From JAQIBY01 sp034658655 (GTDB lineage: Bacteria; Bacteroidota; Bacteroidia; Bacteroidales; ML635J-15), in the NCBI GenBank assembly GCA_034658655.1, contig JAYEFQ010000061.1, positions 1 to 47,938 of the forward strand: DNA of 47,938 nucleotides, in the 5' to 3' direction. The first letter of the stretch is position 1; each line of letters opens with the position of its first letter. Position numbers and translations under genes: made by a program. Of this stretch, positions 17,577 through 25,638 are shown piece by piece. Under the pieces are notes generated by a model, which saw only the letters and a program-made list of their open reading frames with translations, did no database searches and was not told the DNA's origin.

Positions 17577-18365
17577 ATGAAAACAATACTCCCACTCCTA
17601 CTCTTTTTGCTGTCAAACGTCGCATTACACGCTCAAGAAATTCATCATATTGCAACTTATGACAATACCTATAGTACATCAAGCGGAATTCTCGGAATAA
17701 CAGACACAGCGATTTATGAATACAGTTGGTACTCTGAAAATTGGTTGGCTTTTCCGTCAAACGGACTTGCTCGCGATGAAGAGGCTCCGATAATTAATGA
17801 AATTGCTGCCTGCAATAATAATTCCCACAACCCAAGCGGAATTTATGTCATTTCAGATACTGCCGTTCATGTGTATAATTATTATGCTGCCTATTGGTAT
17901 TCATTGGAAAACAACGGGCTTCAACGTATCTCAGGAATTGTACAACTCAGTAACTTAAACGTTCGATACGATACTGAGGATGATTATGTGGATGTTTTTG
18001 TAAAAAGTGGAAATCAAGTTTATCGATACAATCGATACACGCAAAGCTGGTATTCACTCCCAAACACAGGACTTACTAAAGCTGAAACAAATACTCAATC
18101 AGAATTTGAGATGCAAATTTTCCCGAATCCGGTAAAAAACAATGCTAAGCTTGAATTAAATATCAAAAAAAACAATCTGAAAGACATAGAAATTCATTTA
18201 TATAACCGTTTGGGAAAACATATCAGTACCACAACAGTCCAACATAATGAAAGTGGCACACTATCAATTAGCCTCAATTTACATGATTTATCGCCAGGCA
18301 TCTATTTTTATGAAGTTACAGGCGAAGGGTTTTCCCATGTGCGTCAATTTGTAAAAATAGATTAG
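17577..18365 (+). CDS. T9SS-secreted protein with three internal repeats
   Basis: A 262-residue exported protein. Residues 1-20 are a signal peptide. Three repeats of about 50 residues follow (34-64, 85-115, 135-166), each with a Y-x-Y...WYS-x(3-4)-NGL-like ending such as SWYSLPNTGL. Residues from about 178 form a type A T9SS sorting domain (FPNP at 182-185, SPGIYFYEV, then QFVKID at the end). It should be exported by the Por machinery and fixed on, or released from, the surface. The repeats hint at a small beta-rich binding domain; function unknown. Its stop overlaps the stop of the convergent gene by three bases. Confidence 0.85.
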   Translation: MKTILPLLLFLLSNVALHAQEIHHIATYDNTYSTSSGILGITDTAIYEYSWYSENWLAFPSNGLARDEEAPIINEIAACNNNSHNPSGIYVISDTAVHVYNYYAAYWYSLENNGLQRISGIVQLSNLNVRYDTEDDYVDVFVKSGNQVYRYNRYTQSWYSLPNTGLTKAETNTQSEFEMQIFPNPVKNNAKLELNIKKNNLKDIEIHLYNRLGKHISTTTVQHNESGTLSISLNLHDLSPGIYFYEVTGEGFSHVRQFVKID

Positions 18366-20449
18366 AATTTATAACGGATTTGCAATTTAACATCCGTCTT
18401 ATGCGGTGCATCAATTTCTGTTAACCCACTACTGACAACATCTCGATTATCGTAGTACGTGCGTGCAATTCTAAACCAAATATCCAATTGATCAAGCGGA
18501 GAATATTTCACAAGTAGATACATACGTTTTCCCTGATAATAATACGCAGGAATGGAAAAAGCATAAAGTACATCGTACTCATAAGCATAAATTCGAGCGT
18601 TATAAGTATCCGTTTTAAACACCGCAAACCGACTTGCAAATCGCAATGGCTTATTAGGGACATCCCAAATTAAATCCTGAGACAACAAATAACCATGTTC
18701 TATCGGGTCATCAGGTTTTGGCGTAAAACCATTATACTCCAACTGTGATTTTAATCTCCATTGTTTATCGGCTTTAATATCAATACTATATCTAGCTTTA
18801 AAACTTTTTTCGGGCAACATAACACCAAAGTAGGCATTTTCAGGAGTATATGCATCGTCTTTTTCTTGTCCTTTAAAACGCCAAAACATTGAAACAGAGC
18901 GACTCAATTTATAATCAACTTGTGCGAACCAATCAAAACCATCAGAAGGCGCATTGGCTTGATAAGCTATCCACGGGAAAACAAACATGTCAAAATATCC
19001 ACGGAATTTCCAACCGGGAAACAAGGACATATCTGTACCGATAAAAAAGCCTTTCTCATTACCAATGCTAGAGTTTTCGCCAAATGCAGAAGCATATCCG
19101 GCATAATATCCAGGCGAGACATCACGATAAACCACCGACATGGCCATTTGCGGAGCAATACTTGCTGTCGCACCGGCAACTAAAGCAGGGTATCCAACAT
19201 CATTAATTGCCATTTCACCAAACAATCCAAGTTTTTGCACTTGCCAACGGAAATCCAATCCAGCATTATAAAAACTGCTTCCCTGAAAATCAAACAAACG
19301 ATACGGTTGATCGGGAAGAACTAAATCCACATCATAATTATAATATGCAAAGGTAGAACCAAGTCGTAAATTTTTATAAGAATATTTGACATTCCCACCT
19401 GCAATCATTTCCTGTATTGCATTTCTATCAGCGATTTCAGAGGGTGTACGGTGATATCCGACATTTTGAAATGAACTAACCGTCTGAATCACATCCAAAG
19501 TATCTGTCTGGTCAATATTTGCATCAATCGGTTTATAGGAGAAAAAAGCCGACGCCTCAAAATCGCCAAAATCAATGGTGGTTGCAGCGCCGCGAAAAAA
19601 CTGATTTTCGTTTGTAGATGTATAACGATGAATTCCTCTTGCTTTTTTTGCTACATCCATAACATAAGGTGTTTTCCCGAAGCTCATACTTGACCATGCG
19701 ACTAATCCCTGTCCGAATTGAACCGAATAATCACCAAGATTAATGGTTTTAAATCGTCCGACATCACGGAGTTGAAAATGTCCAGAATAATAATCAAACC
19801 CGTATTTCTGTGCGCCTTGAAAAAACTGTTCTCCCGGATCTTTTTCAGCAGTTAATCCGATACTCAATTTGTCTTTATAATAAAATTTATAGCGTAAATA
19901 CAGCTTATCCGGCGAACCTAAAAGTCTTGATTTATCAGGATCTTCTGCTAAAATAGAATCAGCGATTGGCATGTATCCTTTTTGCTCCTCAAGCACACGT
20001 TCCCAACGAAGAAACAAATCATTTCGTCCGTACTTAAACATATTTCTCCAATTCTGTTCGGTTTGCGCTGTCTCTTCCAGTGTAACAAAAGGCATAATTA
20101 AGCGACTAATCTCAGCATCAAATCCGTAAATGTACTGCAGTTCGTAAAATGAATAAATCTGTCCGACCTCATCCCTGTACTTAATGAGATTAAAAATCTG
20201 AAATTCCGTTAAAAATAAGAGTGATTGCAAATCATCCTCAGTGGCTTCATTCAGATTTATCGGATTGACAGAGAGCTCATACAATCGCTCCACCAAATCG
20301 GTATAATCCAATTCTGCATCAAGTTGCTCGGCAATTGCTTCAATAACATTATCTAAACCGGTATCAGCCCCTGGGTTTTCCTGAGAAAGTCCTTGAACCG
20401 ATATCAAAAGCAAAACAAATATGATTATGTAATACAATTTAAAACGCAT
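18362..20449 (-). CDS. Outer-membrane beta-barrel protein with N-terminal helix-hairpin-helix domain
   Basis: A 695-residue exported protein with a signal peptide at residues 1-22. A helix-hairpin-helix region of ComEA type lies at about 55-120 (NPINLNEATEDDLQSL). The remaining ~570 residues alternate as amphipathic beta strands, many ending in aromatic residues, and the chain ends KLQIRYKF, a typical barrel C-terminus. Proteins of this architecture and length are widespread in Bacteroidales but lack a proven role. It overlaps the upstream PorV/PorQ-like gene by 11 bases, so the pair is probably one operon and may act together at the outer membrane. Confidence 0.8.
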   Translation of the reverse strand: MRFKLYYIIIFVLLLISVQGLSQENPGADTGLDNVIEAIAEQLDAELDYTDLVERLYELSVNPINLNEATEDDLQSLLFLTEFQIFNLIKYRDEVGQIYSFYELQYIYGFDAEISRLIMPFVTLEETAQTEQNWRNMFKYGRNDLFLRWERVLEEQKGYMPIADSILAEDPDKSRLLGSPDKLYLRYKFYYKDKLSIGLTAEKDPGEQFFQGAQKYGFDYYSGHFQLRDVGRFKTINLGDYSVQFGQGLVAWSSMSFGKTPYVMDVAKKARGIHRYTSTNENQFFRGAATTIDFGDFEASAFFSYKPIDANIDQTDTLDVIQTVSSFQNVGYHRTPSEIADRNAIQEMIAGGNVKYSYKNLRLGSTFAYYNYDVDLVLPDQPYRLFDFQGSSFYNAGLDFRWQVQKLGLFGEMAINDVGYPALVAGATASIAPQMAMSVVYRDVSPGYYAGYASAFGENSSIGNEKGFFIGTDMSLFPGWKFRGYFDMFVFPWIAYQANAPSDGFDWFAQVDYKLSRSVSMFWRFKGQEKDDAYTPENAYFGVMLPEKSFKARYSIDIKADKQWRLKSQLEYNGFTPKPDDPIEHGYLLSQDLIWDVPNKPLRFASRFAVFKTDTYNARIYAYEYDVLYAFSIPAYYYQGKRMYLLVKYSPLDQLDIWFRIARTYYDNRDVVSSGLTEIDAPHKTDVKLQIRYKF

Positions 20450-21257
20450 AGCTTATCCCTATATGTGGTGAATTACCAAGTTGCTGATGATACGAATATG
20501 CCAAATCCAAACGCAGATTATTCCATTCATATGCTGCCCCAAACGAAGCGCGAACAGGCTTTGCATTAATCCCGGCCATCAAACTAAATTGCTCCAACAT
20601 TTTATATTCAACACCAGCTTTTAGCGTGGTGTAAGTATTCATATCAGTTTCTGCCTCAACCGATGCCAGCGTTTTCTTAGAGAACCAATAGGCAATACCA
20701 ACTCGCATTGCAGTTGGGATATTTCTATCGACATCACCATTGAAACCAATATTTGCGGGATTAAAAATATGCGCCCCAAAAAAGAAATTTTCAGCAGGTT
20801 CAGCCAAAATCCCAATATCAAAACTTATGATATGACTATTGCCATAGGCTTGGGGCTGCACTGATCCTAAATAATCAAATTGCACACCCATTGACAACCA
20901 ATCAGCTAAAGGCATGGCATACGCAATTCCGATACGATTTTCATTGTAAAGCGAATATCCAAATCGAGAATAATTAATTCCAACAGCACCTTGTCCTACA
21001 GGAATTGCTATTGCAAGTGCCGCAGATGACATTTCAGAAATTAGAAATCTATTCTCGTAAAAGATTCCTGTAGAGATGGCATCAAGTCTGGTTAAAGCAG
21101 CAGGATTATTAAACCCTGCCCATACATCCTGATTGGCAATGCTAGCATTACCCATTGCCGCAGATCTGGCACCTGCCTGCCATTTGTCATGCTGAGCAAA
21201 CAAATGCAGACTGACCACCAGCAACAGTCCCGATAAAAGTATTTTAATTCTCATCAT
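20439..21257 (-). CDS. PorV/PorQ-like outer-membrane barrel protein
   Basis: A 272-residue exported protein. Signal peptide to about residue 21. The ARSAAMGNASIANQDVWAGF stretch and the NNPAAL motif are typical of the PorV/PorQ (FadL-related) barrels of Bacteroidota. The protein ends in HIGISYAF, a barrel-type C-terminus. It may help handle T9SS cargo or act as a small porin. It shares 11 bases with the following helix-hairpin-helix barrel gene. Confidence 0.75.
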   Translation of the reverse strand: MMRIKILLSGLLLVVSLHLFAQHDKWQAGARSAAMGNASIANQDVWAGFNNPAALTRLDAISTGIFYENRFLISEMSSAALAIAIPVGQGAVGINYSRFGYSLYNENRIGIAYAMPLADWLSMGVQFDYLGSVQPQAYGNSHIISFDIGILAEPAENFFFGAHIFNPANIGFNGDVDRNIPTAMRVGIAYWFSKKTLASVEAETDMNTYTTLKAGVEYKMLEQFSLMAGINAKPVRASFGAAYEWNNLRLDLAYSYHQQLGNSPHIGISYAF

Positions 21258-21310
21258 AGCGTTATTTTAAGTTGCAATATACTTTATCCCGTTTCGGACA
21301 AATTTTTTGA

Positions 21311-21817
21311 TTATTGCACTCTATAATCAAATTTATGTTCTGCCAAAGTCTGATTTGCATTAACAATTTTATCTTTCAAACCAGCTTTGAAATGTTTCAT
21401 TTTTTCTTTTAATTCCATATCACCCACAGCAAGCATTTGCATTGCAAGGATTGCGGCATTTTGCGCACCATTTACAGCCACAGTTGCAACAGGAATCCCA
21501 GGAGGCATTTGTACAATTGCTAACAAAGCGTCCAAACCGTCAAAAGAACTTTTTACTGGCACACCAATTATTGGCAAGCTAGTCATCGCAGCGATAACTC
21601 CAGGTAAATGTGCAGCCATTCCTGCTCCGGCAATAATTACTTCAACACCGCGCATTTCTGCCTCTCTCGCAAATTTCTCCACCTCATCGGGGGTGCGATG
21701 TGCAGATAAAGCATTGATTTCAAATGGGATTTCCATCTCATTCAAAAAGTTTGCAGCCTTCTCCATTACAGTCCAGTCAGATGTGCTGCCCATAATAATA
21801 CTAACTCGTGCTTTCAT
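21311..21817 (-). CDS. purE: N5-carboxyaminoimidazole ribonucleotide mutase
   Basis: Purine biosynthesis: rearranges N5-CAIR to CAIR. The class I PurE motifs are visible: GSTSDW (10-15), SAHRTP (about 39-44), AGAGMAAHLPG and the GVP loop, in a normal 168-residue length. It sits head to head with hpt, a purine-salvage gene, with a 69-base gap. No purK is adjacent. Confidence 0.96.
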   Translation of the reverse strand: MKARVSIIMGSTSDWTVMEKAANFLNEMEIPFEINALSAHRTPDEVEKFAREAEMRGVEVIIAGAGMAAHLPGVIAAMTSLPIIGVPVKSSFDGLDALLAIVQMPPGIPVATVAVNGAQNAAILAMQMLAVGDMELKEKMKHFKAGLKDKIVNANQTLAEHKFDYRVQ

Positions 21818-21853
21818 AATAATTGTTTTTTTTATTTATTTCAACAGAATCCT

Positions 21854-21861
21854 TATCTTCG
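21854..21861 (+). promoter_or_regulatory. Possible -7 element of hpt operon
   Basis: TATCTTCG, one mismatch from TAnnTTTG, lies 25 bases before the hpt ATG. It would drive hpt, the adenylate kinase gene, obg and the PAP2 gene. Confidence 0.45.
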
Positions 21862-21886
21862 CAAAATAAGCGAAAAAATAATTACT

Positions 21887-22423
21887 ATGGACAAAGTTAA
21901 AATTTTAGATAAATCTTTTGGTATTTTTATTGAGGAAAAAACCATAAAAAATAGAATTGCCGAATTAGGCAAAGAAATTTCACAAGATTTTAATGGTAAA
22001 ACCCCTGTATTTTTAGGGATTTTAAACGGTTCGTTCATGTTTGCATCAGATTTATTGCAAAACATAAACATCGATTGTAAAATCTCGTTTTTAAAGCTTG
22101 CATCCTATCAGGGTACAACATCAACTGGGAGTGTTCGTCAATTAATTGGGCTAAATGAAAATCTTAAAGGAAAACCTGTCATCATTTTGGAAGACATTGT
22201 TGATACAGGAATCACTATTGAGCATATCATGAAACAATTGCAAGCCTACGAACCATCAGAAATTCATGTGGCAACTCTCCTGTTTAAACCTGAGGCGTAC
22301 CAAAAGCACGAAAAAATTGATTATGTTGGATTTGAAATTCCGAATAAATTCATCATAGGTTACGGTCTGGATTACGATGGTTTAGCGAGAAACCTGAAAC
22401 ATATTTATCAACTTATCGACTAA
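21887..22423 (+). CDS. hpt: Hypoxanthine phosphoribosyltransferase
   Basis: Salvages hypoxanthine/guanine with PRPP. The 178-residue protein has the PRPP-binding signature ILEDIVDTGIT (about 99-109) and the flexible-loop region with SYQGTTSTG. Nine bases separate it from the tandem adenylate kinase gene, forming a purine-nucleotide operon. Confidence 0.95.
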   Translation: MDKVKILDKSFGIFIEEKTIKNRIAELGKEISQDFNGKTPVFLGILNGSFMFASDLLQNINIDCKISFLKLASYQGTTSTGSVRQLIGLNENLKGKPVIILEDIVDTGITIEHIMKQLQAYEPSEIHVATLLFKPEAYQKHEKIDYVGFEIPNKFIIGYGLDYDGLARNLKHIYQLID

Positions 22424-22432
22424 TTTACAGCC

Positions 22433-23602
22433 ATGTTAAATATTGCATTATTTGGCCCTCCGGGAGCCGGAAAAGGAACTCAGGCAAAGAATCTGGCAGA
22501 AAAACACAATCTGACCTACATTTCAACCGGAGATATCCTAAGACAAGAAATTGCTGACGATACAGAATTAGGTCATCAGGCAAAATCAATTATTAATAAA
22601 GGGGGCTTGGTTTCTGATGAAATTATTGTCCAAATAATTGAAGAACGCATTCAAATGCATCCGCAATCGCAAGGAATTCTTTTCGACGGGTTTCCAAGAA
22701 CTTATGCACAGGCATATATCCTTGAAGGATTACTTTTGAAAATGAATACCAAGCTGACCTGTATGCTTAGTTTAGAAGTTCCTAGAGAGGAATTGATGCG
22801 CCGAATGCTAAAACGTGCAAAACTTGAAAATAGGGCAGATGACAAGCAAGATGTTATTGAATATAGGTTTCGTGAATACGATGAAAAAACAATCCCTGTT
22901 ATCCAATTTTACAAAGAGCAGGACATATACATACCGATAGATGGCATTGGTAGTATTGATGAAGTATTCAGCAGACTTTGTTCATCCATTGAAAAAGCAC
23001 TATCCCAAACTTGGCTCAACATTGTAATCTTTGGCCCTCCCGGAGCAGGAAAAGGCACACAGGCAAAACAGCTCGCAAAAAAATTCAACATGGTGTATAT
23101 AAGCACCGGAGCTATACTTCGTGATGAAATTGCAAAAAACACAGAAATCGGACAACGTGCCCGAAAATATCTTGACAGTGGGAATATTGTCCCCGATGAC
23201 ATAGCAATCCGCCTTATTGAAGGAAAAATTAGCGAACATCATGAAGCCAAAGGATTTCTTATCAAAGGATTTCCAAGCAATCTTGTGCAAGCTTATATTT
23301 TGGACGGACTGTTAAAACGATTAGATTCAGAAGTATCCCTCGTCATGAACATGGACGCCCCTACCCTACTATCAGTTAAGCGATTAACAAGACGCGCTAA
23401 AACTGATAAAGCAAGGGTATATGATCAGGATACTGAAACAATTATCCATCGTTTGGAAGTTTGGGAACAAAAAACCAAGCCTGTTTTAGAATATTACAAA
23501 CGTATGGGCAAAACTCAGTATTTCGACGGATCAAGTGATCCAGATGAATTGAACAAACTACTTACTAAACGCATTGAAAAAGCGTTTACAGATATACGAT
23601 AG
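22433..23602 (+). CDS. adk: Tandem (duplicated) adenylate kinase; second domain degenerate
   Basis: A 389-residue fusion of two full adenylate kinase domains, of the short type without a zinc lid. The usual bacterial enzyme is about 190-220 residues. Domain 1 (1-190) is complete: GPPGAGKGT (8-16), STGD (31-34), DGFPRT (85-90) and RADD (134-137). Domain 2 (194-389) repeats the P-loop GPPGAGKGT (201-209) but has STGA for STGD (A228) and KGFPSN for DGFPRT (K278, S282), losing the Asp and Arg that hold AMP. ATP may still bind there. Domain 1 probably supplies adenylate kinase activity and domain 2 a structural or regulatory role. It sits 9 bases after hpt and 3 before obg. Confidence 0.93.
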   Translation: MLNIALFGPPGAGKGTQAKNLAEKHNLTYISTGDILRQEIADDTELGHQAKSIINKGGLVSDEIIVQIIEERIQMHPQSQGILFDGFPRTYAQAYILEGLLLKMNTKLTCMLSLEVPREELMRRMLKRAKLENRADDKQDVIEYRFREYDEKTIPVIQFYKEQDIYIPIDGIGSIDEVFSRLCSSIEKALSQTWLNIVIFGPPGAGKGTQAKQLAKKFNMVYISTGAILRDEIAKNTEIGQRARKYLDSGNIVPDDIAIRLIEGKISEHHEAKGFLIKGFPSNLVQAYILDGLLKRLDSEVSLVMNMDAPTLLSVKRLTRRAKTDKARVYDQDTETIIHRLEVWEQKTKPVLEYYKRMGKTQYFDGSSDPDELNKLLTKRIEKAFTDIR

Positions 23603-23605
23603 CTA

Positions 23606-24595
23606 ATGAGTAACACAAATTTCATTGATTATGTAAAAATATTCTGCCGTTCAGGAAAAGGTGGAGCTGGGTCTGCGCATTTCAGACGAGAAAAGTTCAT
23701 CGCCAAAGGCGGACCAGACGGAGGTGATGGCGGCAGAGGCGGCCATATTATACTGAAAGGTTCGAGAAATCGATGGACTTTATTGCATTTGAAATATCAA
23801 AAACATCACTATGCAGAGCATGGCGGTCACGGTGCATCTGCTTTAAAATCGGGTGCCGACGGAAACGATGTAATCATCGAAGTTCCAATGGGAACCGTTG
23901 CTAAAGATGTTGAAACCGGTGAAGTGCTGGTTGAAGTTATGGAGGACGGACAAGAATATATCCTGCTGGAAGGCGGAAAAGGTGGTCGAGGAAATAATCA
24001 TTTTAAAACAAGCACAAACCAAACGCCCCGCTATGCACAACCCGGAATTCCAGAACAGGAAGCATGGATTATTCTTGAACTCAAAGTATTGGCAGATGTA
24101 GGGCTGGTCGGCTTTCCCAATGCTGGAAAATCAACACTTTTGGCAAATATATCTGCTGCTAAGCCAAAAATAGCAAACTATGCGTTTACCACTCTAACTC
24201 CAAATCTTGGAATTATTAGCTATCGCGATAGACAATCTTTTGTCATGGCAGATATTCCAGGCATTATTGAAGGAGCAGCAGAAGGAAAAGGACTAGGATT
24301 ACGCTTTTTACGACATATTGAGCGAAATTCCATGCTTCTGTTTATGGTACCGGCAGATGAAGAAAATATTGCACAAGCATATCATATCTTGTTGGATGAG
24401 TTGAATAAATACAATCCCGAATTGCTTGATAAGGAACGACTGCTCGCAATTACAAAATCCGACTTGTTGGATGAAGAGTTGAAAGCCATGATAAGTCCAA
24501 GTTTACCTGATATTGATTATGTTTTCATTTCTGCAATTGCACAAGAAGGACTCACTGAATTAAAAGATAAAATCTGGACCCAATTAAATACATGA
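23606..24595 (+). CDS. obg: GTPase Obg/CgtA
   Basis: Essential ribosome-associated GTPase. The 329-residue protein has the glycine-rich Obg fold (1-158, with GGDGGRGG) and then the G domain: G1 GFPNAGKST, G3 DIPGIIEGAAEGKGLG, G4 TKSD and G5 SAIAQEG. It lacks the extra C-terminal OCT domain, as is usual outside Firmicutes. It overlaps the next gene by four bases (ATGA). Confidence 0.96.
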   Translation: MSNTNFIDYVKIFCRSGKGGAGSAHFRREKFIAKGGPDGGDGGRGGHIILKGSRNRWTLLHLKYQKHHYAEHGGHGASALKSGADGNDVIIEVPMGTVAKDVETGEVLVEVMEDGQEYILLEGGKGGRGNNHFKTSTNQTPRYAQPGIPEQEAWIILELKVLADVGLVGFPNAGKSTLLANISAAKPKIANYAFTTLTPNLGIISYRDRQSFVMADIPGIIEGAAEGKGLGLRFLRHIERNSMLLFMVPADEENIAQAYHILLDELNKYNPELLDKERLLAITKSDLLDEELKAMISPSLPDIDYVFISAIAQEGLTELKDKIWTQLNT

Positions 24596-25152
24596 TGGAA
24601 TATTTTGAAATGCTGGACAGAAGTTTGCTGCTGTTTTTTAACGGTCTAAACTGCCCTGCTTTGGATAAAATCATGTGGATTATCAGTGGAAAATACGAAT
24701 GGATACCACTATACCTATTTATTATTTTTCTCTTTTTCAAAAAAGAAAAATGGTATGGATTTATTTTCATCGCTGCAACAATACTTACCATTGCAATGGC
24801 TGATTTAAGTTCAGTTCATATTTTCAAAGAAGGCTTTCAACGCTATCGTCCAAGTCATAATTTGGACATTCAACATCTTTTGCATTTTGTTAATAATTAT
24901 CGCGGAGGATATTTTGGATTTGTTTCTAGCCATGCAGCCAACACTTTTGCCTTGGCAACAATTTCAAGTTTAATATTAAACAAAAAATGGTTCTTCTGGA
25001 CAATTTTCATCTGGGCAGCTTTGGTGGGTATTAGTCGAATTTATTTGGGTGTGCATTATCCTACGGATGTCGCGGTTGGTGCAATGCTTGGAGTTGGAAT
25101 TGGATATATTAGTTTTTGGGGAGTAAAAAACGTTTATACCAAGTTAATATGA
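24592..25152 (+). CDS. PAP2-family membrane phosphatase
   Basis: A 186-residue polytopic membrane protein of the phosphatidic acid phosphatase type 2 family, acting on lipid phosphates or undecaprenyl pyrophosphate at the outer face of the inner membrane. The three motif parts are seen: K-x5-RYRPSH, SSHAANT (with Ser in place of the usual Gly of SGH) and SRIYLGVHYPTD with the catalytic His. The start ATG lies in the overlap with the obg stop, so translation is probably coupled. Confidence 0.9.
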   Translation: MMEYFEMLDRSLLLFFNGLNCPALDKIMWIISGKYEWIPLYLFIIFLFFKKEKWYGFIFIAATILTIAMADLSSVHIFKEGFQRYRPSHNLDIQHLLHFVNNYRGGYFGFVSSHAANTFALATISSLILNKKWFFWTIFIWAALVGISRIYLGVHYPTDVAVGAMLGVGIGYISFWGVKNVYTKLI

Positions 25153-25213
25153 AAACATGTTAGAAAACACAAATAATTTTAAATTAGAATCAATTTAAAC
25201 AATAAATAAATCT

Positions 25214-25221
25214 TAGTTTTG
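25214..25221 (+). promoter_or_regulatory. -7 promoter element of the His-rich protein/TonB receptor pair
   Basis: TAGTTTTG fits TAnnTTTG; the next gene begins 20 bases downstream. The 89-base gap after the PAP2 gene otherwise holds only A/T-rich sequence. Confidence 0.5.
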
Positions 25222-25241
25222 TAATATTAAAATAGTTTATT

Positions 25242-25622
25242 TTGTTGAGAAAATTCATAACATATCTTAGCTTGCTTTTAATGAGTATGATGATTGCCAA
25301 CAACGCGGCTTTCTTGCATACTCATATTCTTCCCAACGGTGAGATTATACAGCATGCACATCCTTTCTCAAAAGATAATGCAGAAAATCAAAATCCCGGA
25401 CACACACACAATGCACTGGAGATTCTCATATTGAATCAACTATCAATTTTAGTGTTATTTATTACGTTTGGGGTATTATTAATCTCCAAAATTTCAAGCC
25501 CAATTAATTATGTAGCGCGTATGTTTCACCTTTGCGTGGAATCATATACTATTCCTGCGCTACGTGCTCCTCCTCAACTTATCAATGCTTATTTATTTCA
25601 CACTAAACAAGTATATTGGTAA
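25242..25622 (+). CDS. Small His-rich membrane protein upstream of a TonB receptor
   Basis: A 126-residue protein with a TTG start (25242 or 25245). A later ATG at 25281 would cut off half of the N-terminal hydrophobic segment, so the TTG is preferred. Residues 1-22 are a signal or anchor helix. A histidine-dense segment follows (HTHILPNGE, HAHPF, GHTHN at about 26-57), then a membrane helix (about 62-82). The histidines suggest binding of a transition metal. The gene is placed just before, and slightly inside the longest frame of, a TonB-dependent receptor, so the two likely work in uptake of one metal. Family unnamed; which metal cannot be told. Confidence 0.65.
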   Translation: MLRKFITYLSLLLMSMMIANNAAFLHTHILPNGEIIQHAHPFSKDNAENQNPGHTHNALEILILNQLSILVLFITFGVLLISKISSPINYVARMFHLCVESYTIPALRAPPQLINAYLFHTKQVYW

Positions 25623-25638
25623 TTTAAAAAAACAGAAA

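Noticed and set aside
21387..21869. 160-residue frame antisense to purE
   Set aside because: Shadow frame; purE motifs are complete on the minus strand.
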